DNA of 64,000 bases from Linnemannia schmuckeri (lineage: Eukaryota > Mortierellomycota > Mortierellomycetes > Mortierellales > Mortierellaceae). Below the pieces are notes generated by a model, which did not search any database, had not been told where the DNA came from, and worked only from the letters and a program-made list of their open reading frames with translations. Positions 53,108 through 64,000 of the stretch are shown in pieces. Numbering within the stretch: position 1 is the first letter of the stretch; every line of letters starts with the position of its first letter. The translations under genes were made by a program, and so were the position numbers. The stretch lies in contig JANATG010000005.1 of the NCBI GenBank assembly GCA_029449235.1, forward strand, positions 496,001 to 560,000. The letters are read 5' to 3'.

Positions 53108-55666
53108 ATGGATCCCCAGACGAGCACCCCTCCAACGGCTACTACTGGTGCCGAGCTAATGGTTCGCTCAGCCAACATCGACGACTCTCCTCCTTTATCC
53201 TCCTCCTCATCCACCTCCCTCTCCTCCACTACTCATACTACGACTAATAACCCCGATCAACAACCAGAACAACAGCGTCGCCCGCCTCCGCCTCCAACAC
53301 TCGCCCCACACCTCGTACCATCAGCAGTACCATCATTAGACGATAATGAAAAGCATTTGCCCCCACCCATCACCCCTGGTGCAGATAAAGTTGTCTTTGA
53401 CAAAGGTCTCTTGTTCGCTGATCGTCCTTCGAAAGGAAGTAGCGCCAACAAGATTGTCAGCGCCCCATTACCGAGCCTCCCACCCTCTCTCCCAAGGAAT
53501 AATTCTTATCCTGAGCCCAGCAGTAATAATAATTACAGAAACCCAACAGGACGCAATCATCCCCTAGATTTGAGCAATCGACCCCACAGCCATCATATCC
53601 CCGAACCTCGGTCAGCGCCCATTCATTTACATCCCAACGGCTCCAATCCCAGGATTGCCGTCTCACAACAACTCGAGCAGCAGAACCCTGGTGGCAACAA
53701 CAATACCAACACCAACAACAATGAGCACCCATATACTCCTTATTCGGCCCCGGCCGCCCTGCGACCAGATTCAGTCTGCTCCTTCCCTGATAGCTCGCCG
53801 GTCATGTCGCCCAATGTCTTGGCGGCGGTCGATGCTCGACTGCGGGCGAGTGCCAGCAGCAATACTCTTAGAGAACCATCTCCTCTGCTTCGTCAGGGTG
53901 CGTTCCCTACCAACAGTGTTCGATCAGGATCGGTATCCAAGACATCGAGCCTTGTACCCGTCATCACGCACCACCAGGCCTTGCAGAGTTCTGAGGCCAT
54001 TATGAGTCGTGAACAACTATACGATATGTTGAACAAGGACGACGATGAGGACGAAAAGAACGGTAGTAACAGGCGGAAGGAGAGTGGAGAGACGGATGCT
54101 ACAGGACATTACTTGCGCACACCTCGACCTGGATTTGCGGGCAATGGATCGTCGACTCGGTCGTCTCGACGCAACTCAACGGTTTCTTCGACGGTCGCCG
54201 ACAGTGATATCGAGCTCTTCGCCATTCCCAGGAAGCAATTCAGCAGCTCCACTCTTGGAAAGGGCGGTCCCGCTTTTGCTACTCATGCTTCTGCTGGTGC
54301 CGGTGGTGCACGGGGGGCACCCTATGAGAGTGGATCGCTTCACGACGATAAGGACTACTCGGATGTTCCAATGAAGACTGAAAAGAGTGCCTGGCTCGAG
54401 AACAAGAGCAGCGCGAACAGGAAGTACAGGAGCCTTTGCTGTGTGATCGGTCTCCTCCTATTCATTGGCGCTGCTGTTGGTATCGCTCTTGGATTCAAGG
54501 CTCGCAAGGACAAGGTCGATGGCCTCGCACCACCACCGTAAGTTTCTTTGCCTTCTTTGTTAATCGCTTTTCTCAGGTTTCTTGCTGGTTTATTCTCCGT
54601 TGTGGATTGCTTATCATTATCAGATTGTTAATCCAACTCCCATTCGTTGTTCTTCATTAACTCGCTTTTTACCACCGACGCCTTGCATACTGCTATATGG
54701 TTTTTTCTTTTCTTTTTCTTTTCTTTTTCACCCACATATATAGAAATCCTGACAAGCCCACGAACCCGTTGAAGCCACTAACCCCACCCATCACCCAATT
54801 CACTCCAGATCCCAATCTCCGCAAGGCCTTCTATGGTGTCGACTACAATCCCGCAAAGGCCATGATGCCCTGGTGTGGCGCCACCCTCCAACCCGTCATT
54901 TATGACATGATGCTCATCTCCCAGATCACCAACCGTGTCCGTCTCTATGGCATGGATTGTAACCAGGCCGACTTGACTTTCCAGGCGATCAATGCATTAG
55001 GGCTGAACAAGACTATGCAGGTTGTGTTGACGATTTGGGTGGACAAGAATCAGACGACTTATCAGAGGCAGCATGATACGCTGTTTCAGGTGCTGGATAC
55101 TTATGGAACTGAGATGGTCAATGGGATTAGCGTTGGAAATGAAGTTTTGTTTAGAGAGGATCGTACGCTTTCTGAGCTTGGCTCCCTCATGAAGGTAACT
55201 TATTGATGACTATACTTATTATTATTATTTTTTCTTATAGGATGAACCTCCATCCCACTCACTCTTTTATTATTTTCCTTCCATTTACTAGGCGGTAAAG
55301 GATGAGATCAAGGCGCGGTACGGCAAAACCATTCCCGTATTCTCATCCGACGTCGGCAGCAAAATGACCTCAGAACTAGCCGCAGTCTCGGATATGCTCC
55401 AAGGAAACATCCACCCTTACTTCTCAGGCACTCCTGCCGCCGATGCAGCCAATTGGACCATGAGCGAGTACGAGAACAAGATCACCAATAACTCTACCCC
55501 TCTGGGATTGAAGGGTGTGATTTCTGAGGTTGGCTGGCCTAGTGCTCCAGCAAGCGCTGTTTATTTGAAAGGGTCGGTTCCTGGGTTGGCGAATATGCAG
55601 ACTGTGGTAGATAATTTTGTTTGCCAGGCTAATGCTGCAGGTATTCCTTGTAAGTTCCTTTGTTTC

Positions 55667-55697
<31 letters not shown>

Positions 55698-55910
55698 TTT
55701 GTTGGCAACTTGTCACTGAGTTTACTGAACGTGTGTTAGTTCTAATCTGTAACCTCCCTTCGTCATGAATGTGATAATATAGATTATTGGTTCGAGTTCA
55801 AGGATGAGCCATGGAAGGACAACCCGGAAGTACCTGTGGAACCCTTCTGGGGCATCTTTGATACGAATGGCAAGCTCAAGATTAAGATACCCAACTGCAT
55901 TGCTCCTTAA
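53108..55910 (+). CDS. Membrane-anchored GH17 endo-beta-1,3-glucanase
   Basis: Four exons (53108-54537, 54744-55194, 55292-55649, 55783-55910) give 788 residues. ATG 53108 (MDPQTSTPPTATT) is the first ATG of this frame. Residues 1-437 form a long, disordered Ser/Pro/Asn-rich cytosolic tail with a DDDEDEK patch. A single membrane helix follows at about 441-462 (CCVIGLLLFIGAAVGIALGF), then a Pro/Thr linker and the GH17 domain from about 497 (KAFYGVDYNPA) to the end. The proton donor is E610 in VGNEVLFRE and the nucleophile E706 in ISEVGWPS. The type II layout, with the enzyme outside the cell, is that of fungal BtgC-type glucanases, which soften or remodel cell-wall beta-glucan during growth. 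The intron after exon 3 has a T-run of about 27 close to its donor. Confidence 0.93.
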
Positions 55911-57495
55911 ACTGTAGGGAAATGGATATTTACCTTCCTCATCTCCCCCATTCCTCACATTGCTGAAGTAAGGGAGGGTTGTAATAAAAAGCGAATAGAA
56001 ACATACAGCAAAAATGAGGGTTGATTTTTTTTTTTTTGCTGTGCTGGATGATGGATCCTTGCCTAGAGACAGAATGGAGATGTGACAGAGAGAGATATAT
56101 AGAAAAAAAAAAAGAAGAGTCAGCGCGCGTTTGTTTATCGTCTATGCAACAGTCGGTACAGTTCCACGTTTTGATATATCAGGTCGACATTAGCGCACAT
56201 CTAAAAAAAGAACACGACGACCAAGGGGCGAGGTCAATGTGAACACTGTCGACCAGAACTCTACTCTTCCTCCCCCCCCCCCCCTCTCCACTTCCCCCAC
56301 CTTTTTTATCCACCCTCCCCGTCCTGTACCCCTTTGAGGCCATCAAAAGAACAACGTGGAAGGAATAAGGCACCCTCTTTCTCTTCCTTCCTTCTGCCTT
56401 CGGTCCAGCAGGGCCGATAAGCCCTCTATGTGATGGTCGTACAAAAGGGCAGGAAAAGATAAGGCGGTCTTCGAATAATTTGTGATCGACCCTCGATCCC
56501 AGCCAATGAGATCAGGGTTAAAAATAATTCAGCTTCTCTCTTTGTAAATGAAGGAAAACTTGGTCCTAGGCAAAGTTTTTGTTGTTGTTATTCTCGGTCA
56601 AAGTAAACAAAGGAGAAGGGATTAATCGATGACCAAGCTACCTGAGCAAAGAAAAGAGAAGAATGTCCGAGGTCAAGCTTCCTCCATTTCAAAGGCACTT
56701 TTTGTTTGTTTGTGAATGGATCCATCCTCGCTATAATTGTTATGGTGATAAGTTGATGTCCCCTGAATAAAAAATTTATTCAATTCTGTCTGCGCAAAAA
56801 ACGTGGAAAGGACCTAAGAAAGATACACAGCAAGTCACTCTGGTCGTCGGTTTCTCTGAATGTGAATTATCCACACCATAGGACAAGCTGACTAGTCTAT
56901 CACATCTTTTTTTTTTTCCTTTTTTTTCCCCTCTTATCTACTTTGCTACCCCGACCAGCTTCAAAAGAGCCGCTCTTGCCTTTTTTTTTCTTACTTGTTG
57001 TTGTTTTCCTATGGGATGAGAAGGAGGAGGAGCAAGCGTGGCGACTAGCCGAAAACTTTCTATAATTGGGGGAGCACAAATGACGACGACGACGACCAGA
57101 AGGTGTCTCTTATCTTATGAGAATGTCGACTTGTAGTGCCTGGAGTCGCTGTCGGTCGGTTTGAGCAAATCGCTGACCGACCGACTCTACCTCTTTGCCT
57201 GCGAAGCTGTGGTAGTCATCATTCATTCAAGACCCCCACTCCCCGCACTCAGTCCCCATCACAGATCACAAAGGAAACAAAAACAAACAATAAAAAACCC
57301 GAGACGTTTACTTCTCTGGTCACTGACTCTTTTCTTCTTTCTTTTCCCTTTTATTGACAACTTTCACATCACACTCCTCTTTCTTCCTCTCTCTTCTCTT
57401 CACATCCCACTTCTCCACAAAACGAAACACAGCTCCATCCCCTCCCACACACACCTTTCTTCTCACCAAAACAAACCAACCTCACAAACCAAAAA
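55911..57495. other. Intergenic region with C-run
   Basis: No gene seen. There is a run of eleven or more C residues at about 56274-56285 and several T-runs near 56900-57000. The last 250 bp before 57496 are CT- and CA-rich and look like the leader of the next gene. Confidence 0.5.
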
Positions 57496-57744
57496 ATGAT
57501 CCGCAACACCATCACCAAGGTCGCCCCCACCGCCACCCGCGCCATCTCAAACTCGACCAAGACCAACGCTGCCATCTCCCTCGAGGCCTCCTCTTCCATG
57601 CCTGCCCACAATGCTGCTGCCCCCTCGAACGGTCGCTTCAAGGCTATCGCCTACACCGTCCTCGGATCTACCGCCCTCGTCGCCGGCGTCTCCCACCTCT
57701 TGAAGGATGAGGTCGTCTACTGGACTCCTAACGTCCGCAAGTAA
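57496..57744 (+). CDS. Small probable mitochondrial membrane protein (82 aa)
   Basis: Single exon. ATG 57496 follows AACCAAAAA after a CA-rich leader. The first 30 residues (MIRNTITKVAPTATRAISNS) are rich in Arg, Thr, Ser and Ala with no acidic residue, the composition of a mitochondrial presequence. A single hydrophobic segment lies at about 50-66 (AYTVLGSTALVAGVSHL), then a short tail ending DEVVYWTPNVRK. Codon use is strongly biased to C-ending codons (ATC, ACC, GCC, CTC), unlike most genes in the window, suggesting high expression. Size and layout are those of small inner-membrane subunits or accessory factors of respiratory complexes, but I cannot assign it to a named one. AATAAAA near 57928 may be the polyadenylation signal. 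Confidence 0.75.
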   Translation: MIRNTITKVAPTATRAISNSTKTNAAISLEASSSMPAHNAAAPSNGRFKAIAYTVLGSTALVAGVSHLLKDEVVYWTPNVRK

Positions 57745-58419
57745 ACTTGCCAGTCATTTTGATGACCCTTTTTGCTCTACTTTGAGAGTCCTTAGGACCC
57801 TTCTTCCTCTCCTCCCTTTTTTTTCGCTTCCTTGGTGAAGTGAAGATATTATACCCCTTCTTTTCATCACACTGTTTGTCCATTTTTTTTTTTGTAAGCA
57901 CTTCATCCCATCATTTCATTTTTCATAATAAAACAACACAACATAGACAGGCATCTCGGCCTTTAAGCCAGGTGTAAGCATATATACAACAACATGAGTC
58001 CCAATGATTGCTAATGTATGTATTGATCGAATGAAACCCATCATGTCATGAGATATGAAAACACATCAGGAGTGGAGGTGTGTGCGGATTTATTTTTCTA
58101 ATAGGTGATGTGAATTGTTTGGAGGATTTTACGTTAGAGATGTTTTGTTTTGAAGATGAAATGGGGGGGGGGGGGGGGGGATAGTCCTACAATAACTGCT
58201 GGATGTGTATTTTGTAGGATAGTTGGAAAAAAAAAGGCACAAAGGAAGGAAGAGGACAAGGGGAAAACGAATGCAAGAACTTAAAAAAAGAGGAGATTGT
58301 GGTATGTTGGGATGGTAATCTCGAAAAAAAATAACGGTTGCAAATAATACGATAACATAAAAAAGACACGTTGCTCCGCACAAGAGCCAAAAAAAAACAA
58401 AAAAAACGAAGAGCACAGC
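57745..58419. other. Intergenic between convergent genes, with G-run
   Basis: No gene seen. It contains a G-run of about sixteen at about 58164-58180 and several A-runs. The two flanking genes point toward each other, so both 3' ends lie here. Confidence 0.5.
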
Positions 58420-60574
58420 TTATTGCTGCTTCTTATCCCTAAAGCTAACAAGTCCTGGTCTGGCAGACCTCAAAAGTCTGTTAACATGGTTGGAACAGAG
58501 GAGTGCGACAACCATGACAAACAGGTGAATAGGCGCAACCGCGAACGACCAGGTCCAGAGCGACGTCAAGAGGTCCTTCTCAAACAGACTGTACTTGTGC
58601 TGGCAACCTGGCAGCGTCGTCATCGGGAAACATCTCATATCGTATTCTGCGAAGTATGTCGGGTCCTGGAATCCACAGCAAAACAACTAATTGCCACACA
58701 CACATATACACACACGTACAATATGTACAAGAAAAAGGAAGAGATGGGTACCTGTTAGTGTGTCTTTCATCCCTACTACTCAATTGCTTTAACGTGTGCA
58801 CCAGAGACATTGATAAAAATAAGATGAAAAAGACGTACGTTGCGCTGGACGATAAGGCGCTGCTCCCGAGTGTACTCGGTAAGCCATTCGTCCTTGATAT
58901 GTGCACGGAGATGCTGCTTGGCCCGGCGAAAAGCAATGTACCCTACTGCGACATAGAGCGCGAACCCGGGCCACAGCATAATCGTATAGTACGACAGCCA
59001 TATCCTGTTTTCCCGGAAAATGCCCACTAGACCCACCAACGCGCTCAAAATCCCAAAGACCGATCCCGCAAGTGACACTATGTGATATTGTAGAGAGGCA
59101 AACGGATATATGTTAGTTTTATCGAAAGGTCTTCAAGGTAAGAGAGCAAAGAAGGATTATTCGTTGTGCACATAAAAACCAAACCGTACGGTAGACGAGG
59201 TTACTGTGGAATTCCATGACAATAGGCGACTCCGGAGCCTCTACGCGTTGGAAAAATGTTGAGAAAAGTGACCAGGTTCAACAATGCGTTAGCAAAAGAT
59301 ACTTTTCTTCCTATCATTCTGCAAGGAACATCAAACAATGGCCCAGTGAACATACTTAGGAGGATATAGGTCAAAGAGAAGTAGAGAATAACGGCAGAGT
59401 ACCCGAGGAGAAGTAGGGCAGAAAACAACAGAATCCATTTGGACCGCGTCCAGCGCTTGTAGAATGGATCCTCTGCATACGACTTCTTCACTACCGCCTG
59501 GTACGCGTACCACCGCTGGGCCAGCCCCTCGAGTGTCGCATCCGTCTGGGTCAGGATGTAGTTGGGCTCCGGCGCAGGACTCATGTTTCTGGACGACCGG
59601 CGAGTCGAGTCAGTGCTATGCGACTGCTGGTATCCACCCAACTGGGTCGTGTTGTGCGATGATGGCGGAGTTCCTCCCGATAAGCGCTTGTTGTTTACGT
59701 AGTCGCTGTTATTGCTGTCATAGGAATAGAAAGCAGGCATGGGCTGTTGGTACGGTGCTATGGGTTGTGGCTGATAGGGCTGGAAAGGCGCAGATTGTTG
59801 TTGTTGTTGTTGTTGCTGTTGTTGTTGCTGTTGCTGATATGGCGCAGACTGCTGGGGATACACTGGGGGTGGCTGGTATGGGATGGCATGGGCAGCTTCG
59901 ACAACACCAGCACCATCAACTGCTCCACCAACAGGGAGATATGAGAGTTCGTCTGTTATTGGCTGTTGCTGTTGTTGCTGTTGCTGTTGCTGTGATTGTT
60001 GCTGTTGGGTCGTTGTCGGACGAGTACTCTTCGGTACTGGTGGGGAAGGAGTGTTGGTGTTGGTCATGGGGAATCGGTTGGACTGCTTGAGGATGGACTT
60101 CTTTGGTTGGGGCGAAGACGAGGCGAGCGAAGTAGAGAGAGAAGAAGAAGAAGCACCTTCTCCAGAGATAGCAGTTTGGAGAGAGGTCACCGAGGGATAA
60201 ACCCCTCTATTACTATTGTTGGAAAGGATGCTGGGCTGTGTAGTGGGACTAAGGCTCGAATGTTGAGGCATGGGCGAATGCGAGGAGACGATTGGCGAGG
60301 ATGCTTTAGCGCTGCTGCTTCCAAGGGTGTCGTTGCTCCCGCGGTCGCGATGGAAAAGGTTGTTAAGGATGCGGCCCCTTTGTGTCTGAGATTTTGCAGC
60401 AGGAGGGCTCGCATGGTCCAGCGTCGGACTCGAGATCACTCTGTCAGGAAGAGAAAGATCATGGTTTGACGAGAACGACTGGTTAATGAGATCCAGATAG
60501 TTGTCATCGTCGGGCGAAGCGACATTGTCTGTTGAGCTGTCAATTCGATTCGTTTTCGTGTCCGTCGCGTCCAT
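58420..60574 (-). CDS. Tetraspanin with very long polyQ N-terminal tail
   Basis: Four exons on the minus strand (60574-59356, 59240-59190, 59077-58839, 58686-58420) give 591 residues. The first 375 residues are a disordered, cytosolic Ser/Pro/Gln tail with two polyglutamine tracts (about 190-207 and 245-260). The last 215 form a tetraspanin: TM1 at about 381-405 (WILLFSALLLLGYSAVIL), a short loop (KAPESPIVMEFHSN), TM2 (SLAGSVFGILSALVGLVGIF), TM3 (YYTIMLWPGFALYVAVGYIA), a large loop with CCG at 506-508 plus C522 and C531 in the PGC context, and TM4 near 555-575. Tetraspanins organise membrane microdomains; fungal ones matter for appressoria, sporulation or septa. Usual length is 200-300 residues, so the tail is exceptional. 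Exon 2 is only 51 nt and its donor (GTACGG) is weak, so that junction is the least certain. Confidence 0.8.
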
Positions 60575-62542
60575 TGACAGCGTCAAGAAGAAGAATGAAA
60601 AAAAGGAAAAAGAGAGGTGAGTTGCGCGGGTCTTTTCTTTGACAGATAACAAAGTTGAGTCGGGTCTTCAGAATGACGTGGAATTGAAGCCCACGACCTC
60701 TCTTTTCCCAGGTTGTTGTTCTTTCAGTAGCGGTGGTTAAGAGGTCTTCTCCTTGCGCTATGTTTGTTTGTTTTTCATAGCAGATATGTACACGTTCCTG
60801 GAATGATCTGTTGACAGGGCCTTCATCTGTGCTCTTTCCTTCGTTTACCTATGTTTCCCTTATTTTCCCTACAAGTGTAATTTTCTTTTTCGTTTATCGT
60901 TCCAAATGCTAATGCCAATGCCAATGCCAATGCGGTAATTATTCAATCCATGTGTCTATGGGATCTACTCATTATCGTATCATCGCTGTCATGTGCCCTC
61001 TTCCCTTGTAAATCACCAAGCCCTTTGTTCGAGTCTCTCTTGATCCATGTCCCTTGCTGTCTGTCTCCTTTGTCGTGCTATAATGTCATGCCCCTTTGTC
61101 GGTTGAAGTATTAAAGAGAGTTGCATGTGAAACAGAGCTTTGGGCTGTCTTTCCATTGTCCTCCCTGGATTTAGTCCGAATTTTTTTTCTGTTTTTGTCA
61201 AGCGCGACTCTAAAAAAAAAAAAGGCACCATCTCTCCTTTTGCTGTTGTCGTCGTTGTTCCTGAATGAACGCACTATCTCTCTTTGACATTGTCTCTCCG
61301 TACACGTGTGGTTATGTAAAGCTGTAGGTGCGTAGGCTCGTGTGAGTATGTTTGGCATAATCGCATGTCCACCCGGACTGTTGTTACTGCTGTCTCTGCG
61401 GTGATTGTGGTGTTGGTGGGCGGAGAGAAGGAAACCCCCTTTTTTTGCTAATGGTGATGCTTATGCTATTATGGCATGTTTACCTCTGATATTGAGACGA
61501 GGTATTACTCCTGCTATCTGAAGGGTTGCCTGACATTATGCCTATAGGTGCTGTCTGTGCTGCCTTAAATTGGTAGTTGTAGTTGGTATGTCGTTACTTG
61601 TGTGAAGAGTTGAGTGGAGTAGGGTAATGTGGGCCGAGTGATGGGAAACAGAATTGATGAAGGAAGTGTAATGGTTGATGCGAACTTCAACTAATCTGGG
61701 AATCGGGATGGAAAGGGTAGGATCAGTCCTTCCTTTTAGTTTCCCGTTGAGTTGGTAAAGGAATCAAGTTGTACGGAGAAAAGGAAGGGAAGGAGTATCG
61801 TCCTTCAAGAGAGTGAAAGGAAGAAGGGGTTGTAGGAGGAATAGACGAGGAAAGGAGGTGGTGTTATTAGCGTGAGCGGTTGCCTGAAAATTAAGAAAAG
61901 GAGCGGACGAATGAACGAGAGCCTCGCCGAGGAGAGAAATGGAGGATAAAAATGAATATGACAGTGGCGAATTGAGGGAAGAGAGAGGAGAGAGAAGAGC
62001 GGAGAAAAGAAGAACAGAAAAGGGTTTTACGGTGAAGAAATGAAGAAGGAAGAAAGCGAAGAGCGAGAAGACGAAAAAAAAAAAGAAAAGAAAAGGAAAG
62101 GAAAGAAAAGAAAAGGCAGAAGAGGCGAGCCCAGCTAGGGGGCGTGTTGGGATCATCTCATTTCATTAGTGATTTGATCTCTCTCCTCCCCCTTCAGCTC
62201 CGTTCGTTCTCCTCTGAGCCGTCGACTAATTAAACAGTCTGTGTTTGTGTGTTGGACAATGGGAACTATACTCGGGAGCACAAGATATATCCTCAAACAA
62301 CAGCCGACTACTCCTCCAGAGGCAACACAAAACAAGACAAAGAAACAAAGGCAGACAGTATATGTCCAATTGAGACAATGTTAATGGTCAACAGTCAATA
62401 AGCAACTAAACTGAACGAGAGCTATCATCATCTGGCTACCAACACTGTCTGGCAGGACATAGCCATGCAGGCACATCTATGTATCCCCGGTAGCAAGTTT
62501 ATTTGTTTTACTTTCTATTGCAGGTACCTCTTCCAGGATACC
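60575..62542. other. Long intergenic region
   Basis: No gene seen over about 2 kb. A short tandem of ATGCCA/TGCCAA units occurs at 60907-60932. 61760-62130 is strongly purine-rich on the plus strand. Open frames there are low-complexity. Confidence 0.45.
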
Positions 62543-63489
62543 ATGTCCTTCAACCTCCCTTCCCTTCTTGAATACGCACTCCTTGGATCCAATGTCAAGG
62601 TTGGTCTTCACCCCTTCTTGCACTCTTTTTTTTCTCAATTCCTGCCCACTTTCGCATCATACGTGTGTTTGTGCGCTATCGCGCGTTAGTAGGATAAGTA
62701 AGGGGGTAACGGATCTGGTAGGGATCTGATTCCTACACAGATCCCCCTATCCTTCATCTCTGCTCACTTTGCATAGACTTACATCGAGCACTGTTGCTCT
62801 TGGCTCATTTTCTATGCATTATAGAATAAGTAAGGGTTGGATGGAGGTGAAGGACAACTTGTACGATCGTGTCGACCCTTACTTGCTGCTTGATATCGTT
62901 AGCAACATCATCTTTATTCTCCTTCCACGGCGTGTTTTTATGGATTTCCTTTATTTGGACACGACACTGCCAACAGCGACTCCTTGTCGCCGTGGTCGCC
63001 ATCGGCCTTATCGTTGTTTTCTTTTGTTTGTAAAAAAATGAAAAGCTGCCTTGAACGAAAAAGAAAAAAGAAAACCCCCCCAACAACAATGACGCTCATG
63101 AATCGGTTGTTGTTGTTTGTTGTAATACATCTGGAACACACTTATTTTTGTTTTTGACTGCTGCTCCTAAGGCATGGCATGGTCGATAACATCATCACCA
63201 TCTCATGGACCTTTGCTCGAGTGCTCTTTGTACACCAATCTGCTGTTTGTGGTTGCTTTGTTGTTTTCTATTCCTGTCATAACAAGCACCAAGAGCAATG
63301 CCCCGAGAAAAAAAAAAAAAAAAAAAAGGCGCTTACAATTAGTCCATAATCGAGAAGGCTGTACCTGTTTTTGCTTGAAAACTACTTGACGTTACTAACT
63401 TGCTCGTTTTTTTTCTGATCTTGCTATTTTTCGAATTCCAGGTAAACGGCAGTCTGGCGGAATGGTATCTTATATTGTACATGGTTCTT
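62543..63489 (+). CDS. Possible first exons of a gene running off the right edge
   Basis: ATG 62543 opens MSFNLPSLLEYALLGSNVK, ending at a GTTGGT donor (62600). A second candidate exon 63442-63489 (VNGSLAEWYLILYMVL) is bounded by TTCCAG and GTGAGT and joins in phase 0. Both pieces look like real protein and fit by frame and splice signals, but the intron of about 840 nt is long for this genome, other exons may lie inside it, and the gene would have to continue past 64000. No family can be named from 35 residues. Confidence 0.3.
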
Positions 63490-64000
63490 GTGAGTTCAGC
63501 TTTTTGGAGTTGAGGGCCCGGTCGGGGTTTTTTCTTTGCAATCGAGCACCTTCTTTGAGTAAGGGAGGCTAGGTCATCTTACACCATAACCATAGGCTAA
63601 TGCACCAAAAGGATCATGCTGTTGAGAGCACAGCGAGCGGGACGAGAAGAAGAGGAAGGGGAATGATAAAATGAGGTATCCCTTTGTGTGACGAAAATTC
63701 ATTTTTACATTCCAGCGCGGCTGTCATCTTCCATCTCCTATTTTTTCTTTTCTCGCCATATTTTTTGCAACTCGGGAAAGTGTTTTCCATGGTGTAAGGA
63801 GGGACATAAGAAAAATCCTCTCGATCGAACACAAGGAACAAAAAAACTTTTTCAAAGAAAAAGAAGCGAGTGAATTTGCAGGGTGCTGGAGAGTGGCGAA
63901 GACAAGGGAGGCGGCAGATAGGGGAGAGGAACAAGGAAGTAGTGAGCAAAATCGCAAAAAAAAAAGACCGATATCGCTCTACTCCCTCAACCAGTCTGGA

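Noticed and set aside
59464..60469. Plus-strand open frames across the tetraspanin tail
   Set aside because: They translate the polyQ and Ser-rich DNA into Val/Leu/Cys runs and have no support.
61764..62156. Minus-strand frame rich in Phe/Leu resembling a membrane protein
   Set aside because: It is a purine tract read on the opposite strand; no real helix pattern or conserved residue.
1..64000. tRNA, rRNA and CRISPR arrays
   Set aside because: I looked for B-box-like GGTTCGANTCC strings, conserved rRNA cores and spaced direct repeats and saw none that hold up; a covariance-model scan would be decisive for tRNAs.

Overview
The window is fungal nuclear DNA. Protein-coding genes are split by many short GT-AG introns (mostly 50-150 nt), leaders are pyrimidine-rich or CAA-rich, and the gene set is plainly fungal: a divergent phosphatidylserine-decarboxylase-like enzyme, a con-10/KGG relic, a membrane-anchored GH17 glucanase and a tetraspanin. 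The mix of intron-rich core genes and lineage-expanded secreted and membrane families would fit an early-diverging filamentous fungus such as Mortierellomycota; that placement is inference, not something I could test. I saw no rRNA, tRNA, CRISPR or prokaryotic operon structure.

Left half (about 1-31.3 kb) is accessory DNA: low gene density, mobile elements, relics and small duplicated families. In order: a decayed copy of a secreted-protein gene (about 1.25-2.2 kb, minus); a con-10/KGG stress-protein relic (3.7-4.1 kb); an intact PsiD-type decarboxylase (4.84-6.30 kb); a three-TM membrane protein (7.3-9.0 kb, minus) and its paralogue (15.3-17.0 kb, plus) standing head to head around a degenerate hAT transposon with long inverted ends (about 9.45-14.77 kb); two small unknown ORFs; an LTR next to an opposed gag scrap (19.0-19.35 kb); a pogo-type transposon with about 150-bp inverted ends and a TA duplication, itself carrying an LTR (19.4-21.3 kb); the intact secreted protein (22.6-23.8 kb); a long gene-poor stretch ending in a TTAACC/TCAATTGA-rich patch; a second pogo/Tigger transposase relic (26.6-28.0 kb); and a junction between two truncated genes at about 29.6 kb.

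Right half (31.9-60.6 kb) is a core block of well-formed multi-exon genes: NIP30/PSME3IP1-like (minus), cystinosin (minus), an ER J-domain protein (plus), spliceosomal DEAD-box helicase Prp28 (minus), CPSF73/Ysh1 pre-mRNA endonuclease (plus), a long decayed locus (44-47.6 kb), an incomplete-RING Cys-rich protein (minus), a type II membrane GH17 glucanase (plus), a small probable mitochondrial membrane protein (plus) and a tetraspanin with a very long polyQ tail (minus). A probable gene start runs off the right edge.

Functionally the core block joins RNA processing (Prp28 and Ysh1 share a 364-bp divergent promoter), endomembrane functions (cystinosin and the J-protein share a 489-bp divergent promoter) and the cell surface (GH17, tetraspanin). 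Exon joins were chosen by hand so that reading frame, GT-AG borders and family conservation agree. Coordinates of multi-exon genes are outer limits, with exons listed in the evidence.
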